A stretch of 64,000 nt of DNA from Streptomyces griseosporeus (GCF_014656055.1 NZ_BNBR01000001.1:806001-870000), one strand, 5' to 3'; positions 51,619 to 60,322 are shown, counted from the first letter of the stretch. Notes: generated from the letters alone by a model not told the origin. Program-made: numbers and translations.

Positions 51619-51706
51619 GCGGACTCCCTGGACACGTCGTGGAGAAGGACGTGTCGAGCCTCGCCCCGGGCACCGCGGAACGGAAGGATCGGCCGGCTCA
51701 CGGTTG

Positions 51707-51721
51707 TTACCCTGAAAGTAA
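51707..51721. promoter_or_regulatory. LysR-type box between nmrA-like and lysR genes
   Basis: TTAC-N7-GTAA at 51707-51721 is a palindrome with T51708 and A51720 in T-N11-A spacing, inside the 124-base gap between the divergent genes and about 20 bases before the LysR start. Confidence 0.6.
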
Positions 51722-51742
51722 TACCGAGCGGAGGGAGCCGCC

Positions 51743-52615
51743 GTGGAGTCCCGCCCGTTGCGCTATTTCGTCGCCGTCGCCGAGGAGCTGAACTTCGCCC
51801 GCGCCGCCGACCGCCTCGGCATCTCCCCGCCGCCGCTGTCGCGGGCGATCCGGCAGCTGGAGCGAGAGCTGGGCGTGACGCTGTTCGAGCGGACCACGCA
51901 CCACGTCACGCTGACCCCGGCGGGCGCCGTCCTGCTCACCGAGGCCCGGCTCGCGCTGGACGCCCTGGAGGCGGCCGGACGCCGGGCCCAGCGGGCCGCC
52001 GCAGCCGAGCCGAAGCTGGTCCTCGCGGTGAAGGCGGACGGCGACGCGGGGCTGCTGGAGCCGGTCCTCGGCAAGTACGCCGCCGATCCCGCGGCCGTGC
52101 CGGTCGAGGTACGGCTGTGCGGCCGGGGCGAGCAGCCGGGGCTGCTGCGGCGCGGCGAGGCGGACGCGGCCCTGCTGCACGAGCCGTACGACCGGACCGG
52201 GCTGGACGCGGAGACGCTGGCCGGCGAGCCGCGCGTGGCCGCGCTCGCCGCCACGCACCCGCTCGCCGCGCACGACGGGGTACGCCTGGCCGACCTGGGG
52301 CTCGGCCCCGGCGACCTGGACCGCTACCTCGACGAGGTCGCCTCCCGCGGCCACGACCGCGACCTGGCCCAACTGCTCACCCGCGTCGCCCTGGACGGGC
52401 TCGTCACCTTCCTGCCGACCTCGGTGGCGGACCGGTACCCCCGCCCCGGCGTCGTGTACCGCCCGGCTCCGGACACCCCGCCGTCGGTCCTCGCGATCGC
52501 CTGGCCGCAGCAGTCCCGCTCACCTGCCGTGGCGGCACTGGTCCGGGCGGCCACGGCCGTGGCCGAGGCGCACGGGACCGGCCTGCCTCCGGGGACGGAG
52601 AGCGCAGGGTCCTGA
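51743..52615 (+). CDS. LysR family transcriptional regulator
   Basis: A 290-residue LysR regulator with PLRYFVAVAEELNFARAADR and PPPLSRAIRQLERELGVTLF at the DNA-binding end and a LysR substrate-binding domain after about residue 90. GTG 51743 follows GAGGGAG. The effector domain is less conserved than usual, so its ligand is open. The divergent NmrA-like gene and the TTAC-N7-GTAA box suggest a local redox- or electrophile-responsive switch. Its stop is 52 bases from the convergent RmdA-like gene. Confidence 0.88.
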   Translation: MESRPLRYFVAVAEELNFARAADRLGISPPPLSRAIRQLERELGVTLFERTTHHVTLTPAGAVLLTEARLALDALEAAGRRAQRAAAAEPKLVLAVKADGDAGLLEPVLGKYAADPAAVPVEVRLCGRGEQPGLLRRGEADAALLHEPYDRTGLDAETLAGEPRVAALAATHPLAAHDGVRLADLGLGPGDLDRYLDEVASRGHDRDLAQLLTRVALDGLVTFLPTSVADRYPRPGVVYRPAPDTPPSVLAIAWPQQSRSPAVAALVRAATAVAEAHGTGLPPGTESAGS

Positions 52616-52626
52616 CCCGGCGTCGG

Positions 52627-52663
52627 GGGCGGACGGCAGGGCTCAGGAGCCCGTACGCCGCCC
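52627..52663. terminator. Imperfect bidirectional terminator between lysR and the GGDEF-EAL gene
   Basis: A stem with inner loops: GGGCGG (52627-52632) pairs with CCGCCC (52658-52663), and GGGCT (52639-52643) with AGCCC (52648-52652). It ends five bases before the rmdA-like stop and follows the LysR stop by 11 bases, so it may stop both transcripts. Confidence 0.4.
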
Positions 52664-52667
52664 GCGC

Positions 52668-54803
52668 TCACCCCGTCGCGTCCACCAATGCCAGTTCGTG
52701 CAGGCGTTCCGGTGGTCCCGGGCGGGCGTAGTACCAGCCCTGGGCCGTGTCGCAGCCCAGTATCCGCAACTGCTCGGCCTGCGCGCCGGTCTCCACGCCC
52801 TCCACCGTGACCGCGAGGTCGAGGCTGTGGGCGAGGGAGACGATGCCCTCGACGATCTTCAGGTCGACGGGGTCGGCGGGGAACTGCTGCATGCTCTGCG
52901 TGAAGGAGCGGTCCAGCTTGAGGATGCTCACGGGCAGGCGGCGCAGGTTGGCCAGGTTCGAGTAGCCGGTGCCGAAGTCGTCGAGGGCGATGTCCACGCC
53001 CATCTCGGCCAGCCGCCGCAGCGGTTTGAGCAGGTCGTCGTCGGCGCCGATGAGCGCCGACTCGGTGACCTCCAGGCACAGCGCGTCCGGCTCGACGCCG
53101 GCCCGCTCCAGGATGTCGACGGTGTCCTGGACCAGGCCGGGATGGGTGAGCTGGCAGGGCGAGAGGTTGACGTTGATGCGGAACGGGCCCGCGTCCGCGT
53201 TGCGTTCGCGCCAGGAGCGGGCCTGCCGCACCGACTGCTCCAGCACCCAGCGGCCCAGCGGAACGATCAGCCCCGTGTGCTCGGCGAGCGGGATGAACCG
53301 GTCCGGGCCGAGCACCCCGTGCTGCGGGTGCAGCCAGCGCACCAGCGCCTCCGCGCCGCGCACGCTGCCGTCGCCGAGGTGGACCAGCGGCTGGTACTCG
53401 ATGAAGAACTCGCCGCGGTCCAGGGCGGCCGGCAGCGCCGTGGTCAGCCCGTGCCGGGTGATGGCCCGGGCGTCCGCCTCCGGATCCGCCAGCTCGAACC
53501 GGTTGCCGCCCGCCGACTTGGCCCGGTACATGGTGATGTCGGCGCTGCGCAGCACCTCCGCCGCGCTGCGCTCGCCCGCCGGGCCCTCGACGATGCCGAT
53601 GCTGCCGCGCACGGTCAGCTCGCGGCCGTCGATGCGGACCGGCGCGAGCAGCGCGTGCATGATGCGGGAGGCCAGCTCGTCGACCTCGCGCTGGGTGTCC
53701 GGGCCGGTCGTCAGCGCCACGAACTCGTCACCGCCCAGACGGGCGACCATCTCGCCGGGCGCGGTCGCGCAGGACTGCAGCCGGTCGGCGACCTCGACGA
53801 GCAGCCGGTCGCCGGCCGCGTGGCCGAGGCTGTCGTTGATGGTCTTGAAGCCATCCAGGTCGAGGTAGCACAGGCCGAACCGCTGGCCCTCCCCCGCGCC
53901 GAGCGCCTTCTCCAGCCGCTCGAAGAACAGCGTCCGGTTGGGCAGCCCGGTCAGCGCGTCGTGCGTGGCCTCGTAGCGCAGCCGCAGGTTGAGCAGCCGG
54001 CGCTCGGTGGTGTCCTCCATCAGCGCCAGCTGGTACTGCGGCCTGCCGTCGGGGTCGCGCAGCAGGGAGACCGTCAGGTTGGTCCACAGGACCGTGCCGT
54101 CGGGCCGGTAGAAGGCCTTCTCCACGTGGTAGTGCTCGCGGTCGCCGCGCACCAGCTCCTCGTAGAGCCGCCACACCTGGGGGGCGTCCTCGGCGTGCGT
54201 CCAGTCCTTGACGTTACGGCCGCGCAGAGCCTGTTCGGAGCCGCCGAACATGCGCACCAGGGCGCCGTTGACCTGCAGTATGTTGCCGTCCAGGTCGGCG
54301 ATGCCGATCCCTATGGCGGCGCCCTCGAACACCGCGCGGAAGCGGGCCTCGCTGGCGTGCAGGGCCTGCGCCACCACGCCCTGGGCGCGCAGCGCGGCCT
54401 GGGCGATGGCCTCCTGCTCGCCGAGGGTGCGCTCGCGCAGCGCCTGCGCGTACCCGGCGGCCATGGCGTGCTGGAGGCGGGCGCTGCGCGAGCGCAGGGC
54501 CTCGGCGTCGCCGTCACCGCCGCAGTAGAGCACCAGGTAGGCGTCGACGCAGTCGAGGCTGCGGCTGAGCGCCTCGGGGTCGGTGCAGTGCGCGGCGACC
54601 AGGGCGGCGCCGACCGCGCGCCCCTCCTCGGCGTCGAACGCCGGCGCCACCAGTGCCCTGCTCAACCGCTCGGCGAGCGGCAGCAGTTGCTCCTCGAACT
54701 CCGGCCGGGTCGACGACGTCGAGGTGAGCGGGAACACCGCCCGGCTCCAGATCGCCGCGAACCGTCGCAGTCTGTCCTCCGGTCCGTCCGGCTGTGCGCT
54801 CAC
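52668..54803 (-). CDS. rmdA: PAS-GGDEF-EAL c-di-GMP enzyme, RmdA-like
   Basis: A 711-residue cytosolic protein. A helical N-terminal region (1-145) precedes a PAS-PAC domain (about 150-270; RFRAVFEGAAIGIGIADLDG). The GGDEF domain (about 275-435) has an intact GGDEF (residues 357-361, RLGGDEFVAL). The EAL domain (about 455-705) has an intact EAL (484-486, RGAEALVRWLHP) and the metal residues LDDFGTGYSN and VEGVET. Both cyclase and phosphodiesterase activity are therefore possible, as in S. coelicolor RmdA, which has the same layout. GTG 54803 overlaps the stop of the upstream methyltransferase by GTGA. The rmdA symbol rests on this architecture and remembered synteny. Confidence 0.85.
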   Translation of the reverse strand: MSAQPDGPEDRLRRFAAIWSRAVFPLTSTSSTRPEFEEQLLPLAERLSRALVAPAFDAEEGRAVGAALVAAHCTDPEALSRSLDCVDAYLVLYCGGDGDAEALRSRSARLQHAMAAGYAQALRERTLGEQEAIAQAALRAQGVVAQALHASEARFRAVFEGAAIGIGIADLDGNILQVNGALVRMFGGSEQALRGRNVKDWTHAEDAPQVWRLYEELVRGDREHYHVEKAFYRPDGTVLWTNLTVSLLRDPDGRPQYQLALMEDTTERRLLNLRLRYEATHDALTGLPNRTLFFERLEKALGAGEGQRFGLCYLDLDGFKTINDSLGHAAGDRLLVEVADRLQSCATAPGEMVARLGGDEFVALTTGPDTQREVDELASRIMHALLAPVRIDGRELTVRGSIGIVEGPAGERSAAEVLRSADITMYRAKSAGGNRFELADPEADARAITRHGLTTALPAALDRGEFFIEYQPLVHLGDGSVRGAEALVRWLHPQHGVLGPDRFIPLAEHTGLIVPLGRWVLEQSVRQARSWRERNADAGPFRINVNLSPCQLTHPGLVQDTVDILERAGVEPDALCLEVTESALIGADDDLLKPLRRLAEMGVDIALDDFGTGYSNLANLRRLPVSILKLDRSFTQSMQQFPADPVDLKIVEGIVSLAHSLDLAVTVEGVETGAQAEQLRILGCDTAQGWYYARPGPPERLHELALVDATG

Positions 54804-55612
54804 GCCGTACGCCCCACGCCCGCGAAACCGGAGAAGGCAAAGGGATCCTCGTCCTCCGGCGCCGTCTCCGGCCGCCACCGCGGCATCGGCACCAGTCCCG
54901 GTTCCACCATCTCGTACCCCTCGAAGAACCGCGCGATCTCGTCACGCGAGCGCATGATCAACGGGTTGCGGATGTCCCTGTACACGTCCACCGCACCCTC
55001 CGCCCGCCCGGGCGGCAGCGGGATTCCCTCGTACGAGGCATGGGTGAGCAGCAGCAGGCTGCCGGGCGCGAGCGCGTCGCGCAGTTCGGCCACCGCCCCG
55101 TACGGGTCGTCCTCGTCCTCCACGAAGTGCAGTATGGCAACGAGAAGCAGCGCCACTGGCCGATTCAGGTCGATGAGGCGCTCCACCTGAGGACTCGACA
55201 GGATGTCCTGGGGCTTGCGCAGGTCCGCGGCGACCACGTCGGCGTCCGCGTTGCCCGCCAGGACGGCCTGACTGTGCGCGACCGCCACCGGGTCGTGGTC
55301 GACGTAGACGACGCGGGCGCCCGGCCGGGCGGACTGGGCGATCTCGTGGACGTTGCCGAAGGTGGGAATGCCGGAGCCGATGTCGAGGAACTGGGTGATG
55401 CCCTCGCCGATCGCGAATCGCACGGCGCGGCGCATGAACGCGCGGTTCGCCTGCATGATCTTCGGCAGGCCCGGCATGAACTCCAGCGCCTTGCGGGCCG
55501 CTTCCCGGTCGACCTCGAAGTTGTGCGAACCGCCCAGGTAGTAGTCGTAGATGCGCGAGACGCTCGGCACCGAGATGTCAATGCTCCGTGGGGCCCAAGC
55601 GGGACGCTCCAT
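54800..55612 (-). CDS. SAM-dependent methyltransferase, DUF574 family (second copy)
   Basis: A 270-residue DUF574 protein, the same length as the one at 14656-15468. The hallmark RIYDYYLGGSHNFEVDREAA, the SAM loop QFLDIGSGIPT and RVVYVDHDPVAVAHSQAVL are all present, and so is the C-terminal FFEGYEMVEPGLVPMPRWRP. It is coupled to the RmdA-like c-di-GMP gene by the GTGA overlap, so both are made together. Family substrates are unknown; a link to a c-di-GMP regulatory gene is a useful clue. ATG 55612 follows GGAGAG. Confidence 0.9.
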   Translation of the reverse strand: MERPAWAPRSIDISVPSVSRIYDYYLGGSHNFEVDREAARKALEFMPGLPKIMQANRAFMRRAVRFAIGEGITQFLDIGSGIPTFGNVHEIAQSARPGARVVYVDHDPVAVAHSQAVLAGNADADVVAADLRKPQDILSSPQVERLIDLNRPVALLLVAILHFVEDEDDPYGAVAELRDALAPGSLLLLTHASYEGIPLPPGRAEGAVDVYRDIRNPLIMRSRDEIARFFEGYEMVEPGLVPMPRWRPETAPEDEDPFAFSGFAGVGRTA

Positions 55613-55967
55613 CTGCTCTCTCCAAGGTGTGGCGATCCGGTGTTCGAGCTGAGGCTACTGATCGCCCGGCAAAGGAGCGAGTGGAAACGGAAATTGACCG
55701 TCCGTTCCCGGTCACTGCCTGCGGCACGTGCCGAATTGCACATCCGCGCGGTCGTCCCGAATGGCGCGCGGAGAATTGCGTGGAGTTCCCCGAGACGGTG
55801 AAGAATCGTAGGACTTCGGATGAACGGAACGGAAAGGGACGACGCGCACCGGGGCCCGACGGGGTGTCCGCGCACAGAGGTCCGCCCCCTCCGTGCGGTG
55901 CGGAGGGGGCGGACGGGCCGGGCGCGTGGCAGCGGGCGGGGGCGATCAACCCTGGGGAGGTGATCTG
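55613..55967. other. 355-base intergenic region
   Basis: No coding sequence was recognised. It contains the upstream region of the DUF574 methyltransferase (55613 to about 55850) and, at 55880-55914, the terminator of the minus-strand lipoprotein gene. The AT-richer stretch 55674-55830 (about 55690 and 55800 especially) is the least GC-rich part of the region and could hold promoter elements, but no clear -10/-35 pair was found. Confidence 0.5.
55880..55914 (-). terminator. Terminator after the repeat lipoprotein gene
   Basis: A perfect 14-base stem (55880-55893 with 55901-55914) and a seven-base loop TGCGGTG, 54 bases past the lipoprotein stop on the minus strand. Confidence 0.88.
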
Positions 55968-56909
55968 CTACTGCTTCGGCGCGCCGACCGGCTTTCCTTC
56001 GGGGGTCACGGCGTACCAGGTGCCGCCGACGCCCTGACCGTTGATGTCCCCGGGCGCCTTGTCACCGGAGAAGGTGTAGATGGGCCAGCAGTTGACCGTC
56101 TGCTGCTTGACGCCGTCGGGCCGGGTGAAGCTCATCAGGCCCTTCTTCTTCACGCCCTTGGTGTCGTTGGCCTCGACGGGCGCCACGGCCGGCCACTTCG
56201 CCAGGCAGGCGCCGGTGCAGGCGGAGACCGGCTTGGGCCAGGCCTCGTCCTTGAGGAAGCGGTAGACCGTCATGCCGTTCTTGTCGACGATGATGTCGCC
56301 GAGATTGGTGTCGTGCCGCACGGACAGTCCGGGCAGACTGCTCAGCTTGGCCTTCTTGCCGTCGGCGGCGAGCGCGTACCAGGTGCCGCCGACGCCCTGG
56401 CCGTTCACGTCGCCCGCCTTGGTGTCCTTCGCGTAGCGGTACGCCGGCCAGCCGCCGATGGTGAGCTGCTTGCTGCCGTCGGCGCGGGTGACCTCCCCCA
56501 GCTGTGAGTCGTCGATGCCGGCGCCGGCCGTGGCGTCGTCGGCGGGGACCGGGGGCCAGGCCTTGGCGCAGTCGCCGTCGCAGGCGGACTTCGGCGGCTC
56601 GGCGGTGTCCTTGTCGAAGCGGTACAGGGTGAATCCGGCGCTGTCGGTCAGCACCTCGCCCAGTTCCGGGTTGTCGGCGACGGTGAGCTCGCCCGCCGTG
56701 GCCGTCCGGGTGGCGGAGTTCTCCTCCTTGGCGCCGGTGCCGTACCCCGGGTTGCCGAGGCCGCTGTAGCCGCCGCCGGCCGGTGCCGTGGCTCCGACGT
56801 TCTGGCTGACCGGCGTACCGCCGCCGTTGTCCTGACCGCACGCCGTCGTCAACGCCAGCACGGCCACGGCGCCCGCCGCGAGCGAGGCGCTCCGCCAGGA
56901 GGTCTTCAT
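55968..56909 (-). CDS. Lipoprotein with repeated secreted-repeat motif (COG4315/SCO0930-like)
   Basis: A 313-residue lipoprotein. The signal peptide ends in LALTTACG with the lipobox Cys24. Four copies of the short motif class Y-x-F/Y-x-x-D appear: YRFDKD, YRYAKD, YRFLKD and YTFSGD, and cysteine pairs in CDGDCAKAWPP and CTGACLAKWPA. NGQGVGGTWYA occurs twice, so it is an internal duplication of a domain of about 130 residues. Such proteins are electron- or metal-related candidates in actinobacteria but have no proven role. ATG 56909 follows GGGGAG. Confidence 0.83.
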   Translation of the reverse strand: MKTSWRSASLAAGAVAVLALTTACGQDNGGGTPVSQNVGATAPAGGGYSGLGNPGYGTGAKEENSATRTATAGELTVADNPELGEVLTDSAGFTLYRFDKDTAEPPKSACDGDCAKAWPPVPADDATAGAGIDDSQLGEVTRADGSKQLTIGGWPAYRYAKDTKAGDVNGQGVGGTWYALAADGKKAKLSSLPGLSVRHDTNLGDIIVDKNGMTVYRFLKDEAWPKPVSACTGACLAKWPAVAPVEANDTKGVKKKGLMSFTRPDGVKQQTVNCWPIYTFSGDKAPGDINGQGVGGTWYAVTPEGKPVGAPKQ

Positions 56910-57184
56910 CTCAACTCCCCAAATTCACAAGGCTATTGCAGCGCCCTGCTGCGCCGCCGCACGGACATGGGTACGCACGGCGGCGGGGGGTGTGTTCAAC
57001 GGGGGCGCGTTTTTCTTTCCGGAACCCGTGCGCCGGGGCGCCCGGCCCGCACGCCCACAGCTCGTACAGGCGTACGCGCCGGCGGACATACGAGCGTCAG
57101 CGGGGCGAACCCATCGGGTGCCGGGTGTCCCTCCTTCGGGCGCATTCCGGGCTCGGCCGGGCGTGGCAGACCGGGGCAGGCCGC

Positions 57185-57820
57185 ATGATCTTCGTCGTGC
57201 ATGGACCCGAACCGACCCGTTCCCGCACCGCCGCGCGGGTGTTGGCGCTGACCACGCTGACCTGGCTCCTCGTCGGCGCGCCGGCCGGGACCGCGGCGGC
57301 CGACGCGTGCGCCTACGCCTCGACCGGCCCGGGCGGTGTCGACGCGGTGGCGGTGGCCGGGAGCACGGTCACCTGGCCGACGGCGTGCCCGAAGCCCACG
57401 CCGACCCCGACCCCTACGCCCACCCCGACCCCCACTCCCCCGCCCCCGCCCCCGCCCCCGCCGCCGAAGCCCACCCCCGCCTCGCCGAAGCCTCCGCCGC
57501 CGAAGCCCACGCCCGCGCCGCCGCAGCCGGCGCCGAGGCCGCCGAAGCCCACCCCGGCGCCCGTGCCCCCGCCGGCCCCGCGCCCCGCGCCGCCCCGGCC
57601 GGTGCCGAGCCCCCCTCCCCCACCGCCGTCGGCGCCGGAGCCGGCGCCCAGCCCCACGCCGTCGCCCGCGCCGCGGCCGTCCGCGAGCCCGGTGGTCTAC
57701 CCGCGGTACCACGCGGCGCCGCCCCATCGGACCCCGCACCGCACGGTCTCGCCGCTCACCTACGTGCTGCTGATCACCGTGCCCGCGCTCGCCGCCGTGG
57801 CCGCGCTGCGCCCGCGCTGA
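57185..57820 (+). CDS. Proline-rich secreted protein with C-terminal membrane anchor
   Basis: A 211-residue protein with a signal peptide (ARVLALTTLTWLLVGAPAG, cleaving after AAA near residue 38), a short Cys-containing segment (ADACAYASTGPGG, then VTWPTACPKPT), about 120 residues of proline repeats (PTPTPTPTP, PPPPPPPPPP, PKPTPAP types), and a C-terminal hydrophobic helix (LTYVLLITVPALAAVAAL) followed by RPR. The repeats would span the cell wall as a stiff stalk. No LPXTG motif is present, so it is not an obvious sortase substrate. ATG 57185 is used; GTG 57197 in frame is an alternative. Confidence 0.8.
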   Translation: MIFVVHGPEPTRSRTAARVLALTTLTWLLVGAPAGTAAADACAYASTGPGGVDAVAVAGSTVTWPTACPKPTPTPTPTPTPTPTPPPPPPPPPPKPTPASPKPPPPKPTPAPPQPAPRPPKPTPAPVPPPAPRPAPPRPVPSPPPPPPSAPEPAPSPTPSPAPRPSASPVVYPRYHAAPPHRTPHRTVSPLTYVLLITVPALAAVAALRPR

Positions 57821-57894
57821 GCCGTCCCGGCCGCCCTGCCCGCTCCCTCCGGGGCGCCTCGCCGGCGCCCGCCCGATACCAGGAGGTATCTCCC

Positions 57895-58659
57895 GTGCCG
57901 GAATGGCTTGTTCTCACCCTCGCGATGCTCGCCGCCTGCGCGGTGGTGGTCGTCATCACCCTCGTACGGCATCGCAGGGCCCCCGACGACGAGGACCCCA
58001 GCGAGACCCCGGACGTCATCGAGTACATGACCATGTGGATCGGCGTGGTGTACGCCATCGTCCTGGGCCTGGCGATCGCCGGTGTCTGGGAGGCGCGCAG
58101 CGCGGCCCAGGACCATGTACAGGCGGAGGCGCAGGCGCTGCACGAGATCGACGAGCGGGTACGGGTCTACCCCGTGGACGTCCGCGACCGCATCCGTACC
58201 GATGTCAACGCCTATGTCGGACACGTCGTCACCACCGAGTGGCAGGCGATGAAGGACCACGGCGAGGTCACCCAGCGCGGCACCGAGCTGCTCGAACGCG
58301 TCCGCCGGGACGTCACCGACTACCAGCCGCGCAACGACTTCGAGGCCCAGGCCTACCAGCCGCTCGTGGACCAGGTGGCCGCCGCCGACCAGGCGCGCAC
58401 CGCCCGGGCCGGCGCCACCGATCCGACGATGCCGGGCGTGGTGTGGTTCGGGCTGATCACCGGGGCGGTGATCACCATCGGCATGGTCTTCGCGCTGCAG
58501 ATCCGGCGGACGCCTCGCGAACTGGTCCTCGCCGGTCTGTTCTCGGCGCTCATCGCCTTCCTGCTGTTCCTCATCTGGGACTTCGACGCCCCCTACAGCC
58601 GGGGCATCACGGCCTCGATGGAGCCGTTCCTCGACGTCTTCCCGCAGGCCAAGGGCTGA
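57895..58659 (+). CDS. DUF4239-type membrane protein
   Basis: A 254-residue membrane protein with a hydrophobic helix near each end: LVLTLAMLAACAVVVVITLV (about 5-24) and TMWIGVVYAIVLGLAIAGVW (about 48-68), then two at the C-terminus (GVVWFGLITGAVITIGMVF and ELVLAGLFSALIAFLLFLIW). The central charged region (QAEAQALHEIDERVRVYP, RTDVNAYVGHVVTTEWQ) is helical and lies outside or inside the membrane. This fits the DUF4239 pattern; function unknown. GTG 57895 follows AGGAGG by eight bases. It lies 74 bases after the proline-rich gene and may form an operon with it. Confidence 0.85.
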   Translation: MPEWLVLTLAMLAACAVVVVITLVRHRRAPDDEDPSETPDVIEYMTMWIGVVYAIVLGLAIAGVWEARSAAQDHVQAEAQALHEIDERVRVYPVDVRDRIRTDVNAYVGHVVTTEWQAMKDHGEVTQRGTELLERVRRDVTDYQPRNDFEAQAYQPLVDQVAAADQARTARAGATDPTMPGVVWFGLITGAVITIGMVFALQIRRTPRELVLAGLFSALIAFLLFLIWDFDAPYSRGITASMEPFLDVFPQAKG

Positions 58660-58777
58660 GCCCCGGACACGGCGACACGCCGTCGGCGTCCCCCGGTCGC
58701 AGGAGCGCCGTCCCCTGGGCGGCGGACACGCGTGACCCGTTCGCGTGACTGCGATCGCGGGGACGCACACGTGTTCC

Positions 58778-58783
58778 TAGCGT
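58778..58783 (+). promoter_or_regulatory. -10-like hexamer TAGCGT before the secreted protein gene
   Basis: TAGCGT lies about 78 bases upstream of the ATG at 58861. The same hexamer in a similar setting precedes the sortase gene (60265-60270). No clear -35 partner was found. Confidence 0.25.
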
Positions 58784-58860
58784 TTCGGTCATCGAGGTGC
58801 ATTCCTGGCGCAAGCGGAAGAGGTCCGCAGCAGCTGCTCCTCGGGGACCGGAGGATTCAC

Positions 58861-59391
58861 ATGCGCGCGATACGCGTCGCCTCGGCCGCACTGCTGGGCC
58901 TCGGCACCCTCGCCCTGACCACGCCGCCCGCCGCCGCGCAGGGCGACGGCGACATCACCCCGTTCGGCTTCAGTGTGGCCCCGACGACCATCGCGGCGGG
59001 CGGGCAGGTCAGCCTCCGGCTCGAACGCGCCCAGGGCGGCTGCAAGGGCGCGGCCACCATCACCTCGGGTGTCTTCGACACGGTCACCATCCGGCCCGGC
59101 CACTCCTCGGCGACCACCGCGGTCGACTGGGACGCCAAGGCCGGCGCCTCCTACCGGGTGACGTTCACCTGTGACGGCGTCAGCGGCTGGACGGACCTGG
59201 CCATCGCGGGCGGGCGGACCGGCCCCACCCCGGCGCCGTACCCGGTGCCGCGGGGCGTGCACGCCGGTGAGGGCGGCAGCGTCGCCGGGTTCGACCTGAA
59301 GGAGATCGGTCTGGGCGCCGCGCTCGTCGCGGGCTCGGTCGGGGTGGCCTACCACCTCGCGCGCCGGCGCAGCGGTCAGGACGGCGCCTGA
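58861..59391 (+). CDS. Secreted Ig-like protein with C-terminal membrane anchor
   Basis: A 176-residue exported protein: signal peptide (IRVASAALLGLGTLALTTPP, AAA-Q cleavage near residue 27), a beta-rich domain (about 30-125) with two cysteines (GGCKGAATITSG and YRVTFTCDGVSG) that can form one disulfide, a Pro/Gly stem, and a hydrophobic anchor near the end (LGAALVAGSVGVAYHLARRR). Positive residues at the end mark the cytosolic side. It resembles the convergent protein at 59481-59978 in layout. ATG 58861 follows GGAGGA. Confidence 0.82.
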   Translation: MRAIRVASAALLGLGTLALTTPPAAAQGDGDITPFGFSVAPTTIAAGGQVSLRLERAQGGCKGAATITSGVFDTVTIRPGHSSATTAVDWDAKAGASYRVTFTCDGVSGWTDLAIAGGRTGPTPAPYPVPRGVHAGEGGSVAGFDLKEIGLGAALVAGSVGVAYHLARRRSGQDGA

Positions 59392-59400
59392 CGGCGGCAG

Positions 59401-59440
59401 GCCTTCGCCCCGGTTCCCTCCTGGGAGCCGGGGCGAAGGC
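59401..59440. terminator. Bidirectional terminator between two secreted-protein genes
   Basis: An 18-base stem (59401-59418 with 59423-59440) around a TCCT loop, with one G-U-type pair. It lies 10 bases past the plus-strand stop at 59391 and 41 bases past the minus-strand stop at 59481, so it ends both transcripts. Confidence 0.92.
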
Positions 59441-59480
59441 GTGTCTCCGACGCGCGACGTGCCCGAGAGCCCGCGCCGGG

Positions 59481-59978
59481 TCAGACCTGGCGCTCGGCCC
59501 GGCGGCGCATCCAGAACACGCCGCCCCCGATCAGGGCCGCGGCCACGAGCCCGCCGCCGATGGCCATGTCGGTGGGCGTCGCCCCGCTGGAGCTGCTGCC
59601 GCCGAGGCCGCCGCGGACACCGCCGATGACGGTGAAGGCGGTGGGGTTGGTCAGGGTCCGGCCGTTGCAGTTGACGGTGATGCTGTGCGAGCCGGGACGG
59701 GCGTTGGGGCTGACGGTCGCGGTGCCCTTAGCCGTCCGGTTGGCGCCGTTGATCGGCGTGAGGGGGGTGCTGGGGAAAGCGTCCGAGGTCGCCGTGCCGC
59801 CCGCCGGGCAGCCGTCGACGGTGATGGTGAGCTGCCCGCCCCGGGCGATGACGCTGGGCAGCGCGACGATGTTGCTCGGGTTGACGCCCATGCCGTCCCG
59901 CGCCACGGCCGCGGGGGCGGCGAGGCCGAGGGCGGCGACCGCGGCGGCCGTAACCGCCAGGCCACGAGAGTTGCGCAT
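59481..59978 (-). CDS. Secreted Ig-like protein with C-terminal membrane anchor (paralogue)
   Basis: A 165-residue exported protein. Signal peptide (LAVTAAAVAALGLAAPAAVA, about residues 7-26), a beta-rich domain with cysteines (VDGCPAGGTATSD and HSITVNCNGRTLT), a Gly/Ser-rich stem (GLGGSSSSGATPT) and a membrane anchor (AIGGGLVAAALIGGGVFWM) with a basic tail. The VNPSNIVALPSVIARGGQLT and SVAPTTIAAGGQVSLRL stretches of the two neighbours align, so they are related. ATG 59978 follows GGAGGA. The shared layout and the sortase nearby suggest wall-associated surface proteins. Confidence 0.82.
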   Translation of the reverse strand: MRNSRGLAVTAAAVAALGLAAPAAVARDGMGVNPSNIVALPSVIARGGQLTITVDGCPAGGTATSDAFPSTPLTPINGANRTAKGTATVSPNARPGSHSITVNCNGRTLTNPTAFTVIGGVRGGLGGSSSSGATPTDMAIGGGLVAAALIGGGVFWMRRRAERQV

Positions 59979-60322
59979 GTGATCCTCCGCGGAAGGCGCC
60001 CCGGGACCCGTCCCCGGTCGATCGGCGAGAAAGCGCCTCCCGGAAAGACCCTCAGATGCCGTGCGCGAGCGCGCATTTCGGGGATGGTCCGTCCTGGTGA
60101 GCCGTGATCATCCGACACGCCGGGGAAAAAGCGCACAATCGGATATCGCCGCAGGTCACACACCGTCAGAAAATTCCTGTCGGGCCGCTCCCCGGATGGC
60201 GCACAGAAGGGGACGCGGGCCACCCGTTCGCTGCTGCCTTGTCGCCGCCCGGGCGCGGTGGACTTAGCGTTTTGTTATGCGCGAAATGACGCGGCGACGG
60301 CCGCGTCGAGAGGGGATGGCGA
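59979..60322. other. 344-base intergenic region between secreted protein and sortase genes
   Basis: No coding sequence was recognised. It has an AT-richer core (60115-60175) that may contain promoter elements for both divergent genes. A TAGCGT hexamer at 60265-60270 could be the -10 element of the sortase gene, and a hairpin sits at 60288-60307. A c-di-AMP-type riboswitch was looked for and not found. Confidence 0.5.
60288..60307 (+). promoter_or_regulatory. 5' hairpin just upstream of the sortase ribosome site
   Basis: GACGCGGC (60288-60295) and GCCGCGTC (60300-60307) form an 8-base stem with a GACG loop, ending four bases before the AGGGG of the sortase gene. It could affect translation start. 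Confidence 0.35.

Noticed and set aside
57395..57690. Tandem repeat as a mobile or regulatory element
   Set aside because: The CCGACCCC-type repeats are proline and threonine codons in one continuous coding frame with a signal peptide and an anchor.
59979..60322. c-di-AMP-type (ydaO) riboswitch before the sortase
   Set aside because: No conserved motif set could be recognised; only a short hairpin next to the ribosome site is seen.
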